A DNA stretch of 41,657 nucleotides, from the NCBI GenBank assembly GCA_011947345.1, contig JAAVTG010000154.1:1-41657 (forward strand), given 5' to 3'. Position 1 is the stretch's first letter; each line of letters begins with the position of its first letter. Positions 40,258-41,657 of the stretch are shown in pieces. Origin of the DNA: Phytophthora quininea. Its lineage: Eukaryota; Oomycota; Peronosporomycetes; Peronosporales; Peronosporaceae. The notes under the pieces are model-generated. The model was not told the DNA's origin and searched no databases. It saw only the letters and a list, made by a program, of their open reading frames with translations. Made by a program: the position numbers and the translations under genes.

Positions 40258-41598
40258 ATGCACTCGCCGTTCTTCAACCGCAGCTTGTCGTCGCGCTCCA
40301 GTGGGAGACTGCCTCGTCGACGGCCGCTGCCTACAAGCTCTACACGCCCCCAATGACCTGGCAAGACCCCAATGCGATGACGTATCTGCCTCCCCGAACT
40401 TCACTCAAGACCCTGCTAACAGCTACAGGAGAAGCGTACACAACATGACCAGCACCAGCGACGACAGCAGCGGAGAGGAGACCAAGACCAAGAAACCCAA
40501 GACACAGAAGCCCCCATCCAAGCGCAGGGCGCAAACCCACCCACACTCTCCGAAAAGAGCAGAAGATGGAGCTGCTGGGTCAGATTGAAAAGCTCAAGGC
40601 CAGCTAGACAACCTCAAGTCGCAGGCGATTGTGTCCAATGCGCTTCATGTCAAGAAACACACCCAGGCGCCGGTGATGAACGTGATTCTGAGGATGCAGT
40701 GCAGTCGAGACAGTCGACCCTTGCGGACGTGCAGGGCTTCATGTCTGGGTACGTGCAGCAGCAGCACGACATCAGTCCCATCAACACGAGCATGAAATTG
40801 GGACTGGACCGGAATCAACGACATGAGGAGCTGGTGGGGATGAAGCAGCAGAAGCTCAAATTGACACACGAGTTCTTACTACGGAGAAGCAGAGGACTGG
40901 AGCCAGGAAGACAATACTGCGAAGAGGAGCGCTTCGAGACGTCTACAGGAGACTACTGCGCACTGCGCTTCGCTGTGGCGCACTTCCGAGGCGCGTCCAG
41001 TGTGCGTGCTGTGTTTGACGCTGCTCTGTTCCACATCGCCAACGTCGAGATCAGCATGTCGGAGGTTCTAGGCAACATTACGATCCGAGAAGACGACGAT
41101 AACGGTGAAGACAATGTGATGCAGCTGAGGTTGGTGTCGTCGACGGGGACTGCACCGCAAGCTCCGCCGCTGGAGACTAACTCGGTGCAATTCAATGAGT
41201 TTCATGAGGCGACGACGGTGGGTGGTCACCCCAGCACTGGGTCAACTGAGTACGGCATCATCTTGGGCGACTTTGTGGACGAGGACGAGCTGTATCCGTA
41301 CCGTCCACAGGAACGACTCCGCAAGGACGTTACTGCCGCGCTGCTGGTGACGCGACTACCCAAGGAGGACCAGCGCCACACGTACAGAAGCGGCGACGTG
41401 TTGGAGAGGACAATCAAAAGTGGCAATGCGGCTGAGCTGGTGGTCAAGGTGACGCTCTGGTCGTTGATAAAACTGCATCATTCGGAGCTGGAAGTGTCCT
41501 ACGACTGCCTTGAAGAGACTCGGCACGAGATCGGTCGCTGGGGAGAAGAGATGGTGCGCGGCATGGCGCGAACGCTCTCTCTGAAGCAAGCGCACTAA
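40258..41598 (+). pseudogene. M4: family member on the + strand, N-terminal part frameshifted
   Basis: The C-terminal part is open from about 40710 to TAA 41596-41598 and contains FETSTGDYC, VRAVFDAALF, GNITIREDDD and LGDFVDEDELYPYRPQER, the family signatures. The N-terminal part is spread over different frames: TSTSDDSSGEE (ATG 40445), a basic block beginning PPSKRR at about 40510, a coiled coil (MELLGQIEKLK, about 40566-40598) closed by TAG, then LDNLKSQAIVSNALHVK in the next frame. At least three single-base shifts lie between 40520 and 40710. The true start is uncertain: 40258 and 40445 are both possible. It is the only member on this strand and diverges from M3. Confidence 0.65.
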
Positions 41599-41657
41599 GT
41601 GGATTCCCCAGAGGTGCAGCCCAGAACCAGCTTTTCCGATTCGATGGCCACAGTGGT
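41599..41657. other. Right edge, no feature seen
   Basis: Short tail after the M4 stop; too short to interpret. Confidence 0.5.

Noticed and set aside
1..41657. CRISPR arrays, bacterial operons, tRNA or rRNA genes
   Set aside because: No regularly spaced short repeats, no bacterial-type gene order and no cloverleaf or rRNA sequence seen; the window is clearly eukaryotic.

Overview
The window looks like nuclear DNA of an oomycete, most likely Phytophthora or a close relative. The evidence is a cluster of NPP1-like necrosis-inducing proteins (NLPs) with the GHRHDWE motif, an oomycete-type initiator plus flanking promoter element ahead of the NLP copies, compact intron-poor genes, a BBS5 gene (expected in an organism with flagellated zoospores), an oomycete-type multi-pass membrane protein with a short GT-AG intron, and young copia, gypsy and tyrosine-recombinase retroelements. 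I cannot name the species from the sequence alone.

Layout. 0.5-4 kb: a BAHD acyltransferase pseudogene followed closely by a membrane-protein gene. 4-15.5 kb: NLP copies 1 to 5, all on the + strand, interspersed with BBS5 (-), a D-threonine aldolase-like gene (+) and one member (M1, -) of a basic/coiled-coil family. 16.3-21.4 kb: a complete Ty1/copia insertion (221-bp LTRs, GCAAA target duplication). 21.5-27.5 kb: a Ngaro/DIRS-type retroelement with split direct repeats (A1...B1-A2-B2), a reverse transcriptase and a tyrosine recombinase. 28.2-29.5 kb: NLP copy 6. 29.9-35.6 kb: a complete Ty3/gypsy chromovirus on the minus strand (244-bp LTRs, CATGC target duplication). 35.9-36.7 kb: the decayed NLP copy 7. 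36.8-41.6 kb: three more members (M2, M3, M4) of the basic/coiled-coil family.

How the parts relate. The seven NLP copies share a secretion signal, a Pro/Thr-rich linker, a type 1 NPP1 domain and an upstream promoter module, so the duplicated unit included regulatory DNA. Only copy 5 has one uninterrupted ATG-to-stop frame. Copy 3 has an open mature domain but a frameshift inside its signal peptide. Copies 1, 2, 4, 6 and 7 are frameshifted. Copies 1 and 4 share the same inactivating frameshift inside a nearly identical tract of about 500 bp, and copies 5 and 6 are nearly identical over their 3' 860 bp although their flanks differ. Both patterns point to gene conversion between copies.

Caveat. 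Many single-base indels fall in the multicopy sequences (NLPs, M family, transposons), while the three apparently single-copy genes BBS5, the aldolase and the membrane protein are open throughout. This may be real decay or incomplete polishing of repeats in the assembly; the sequence alone cannot separate the two.
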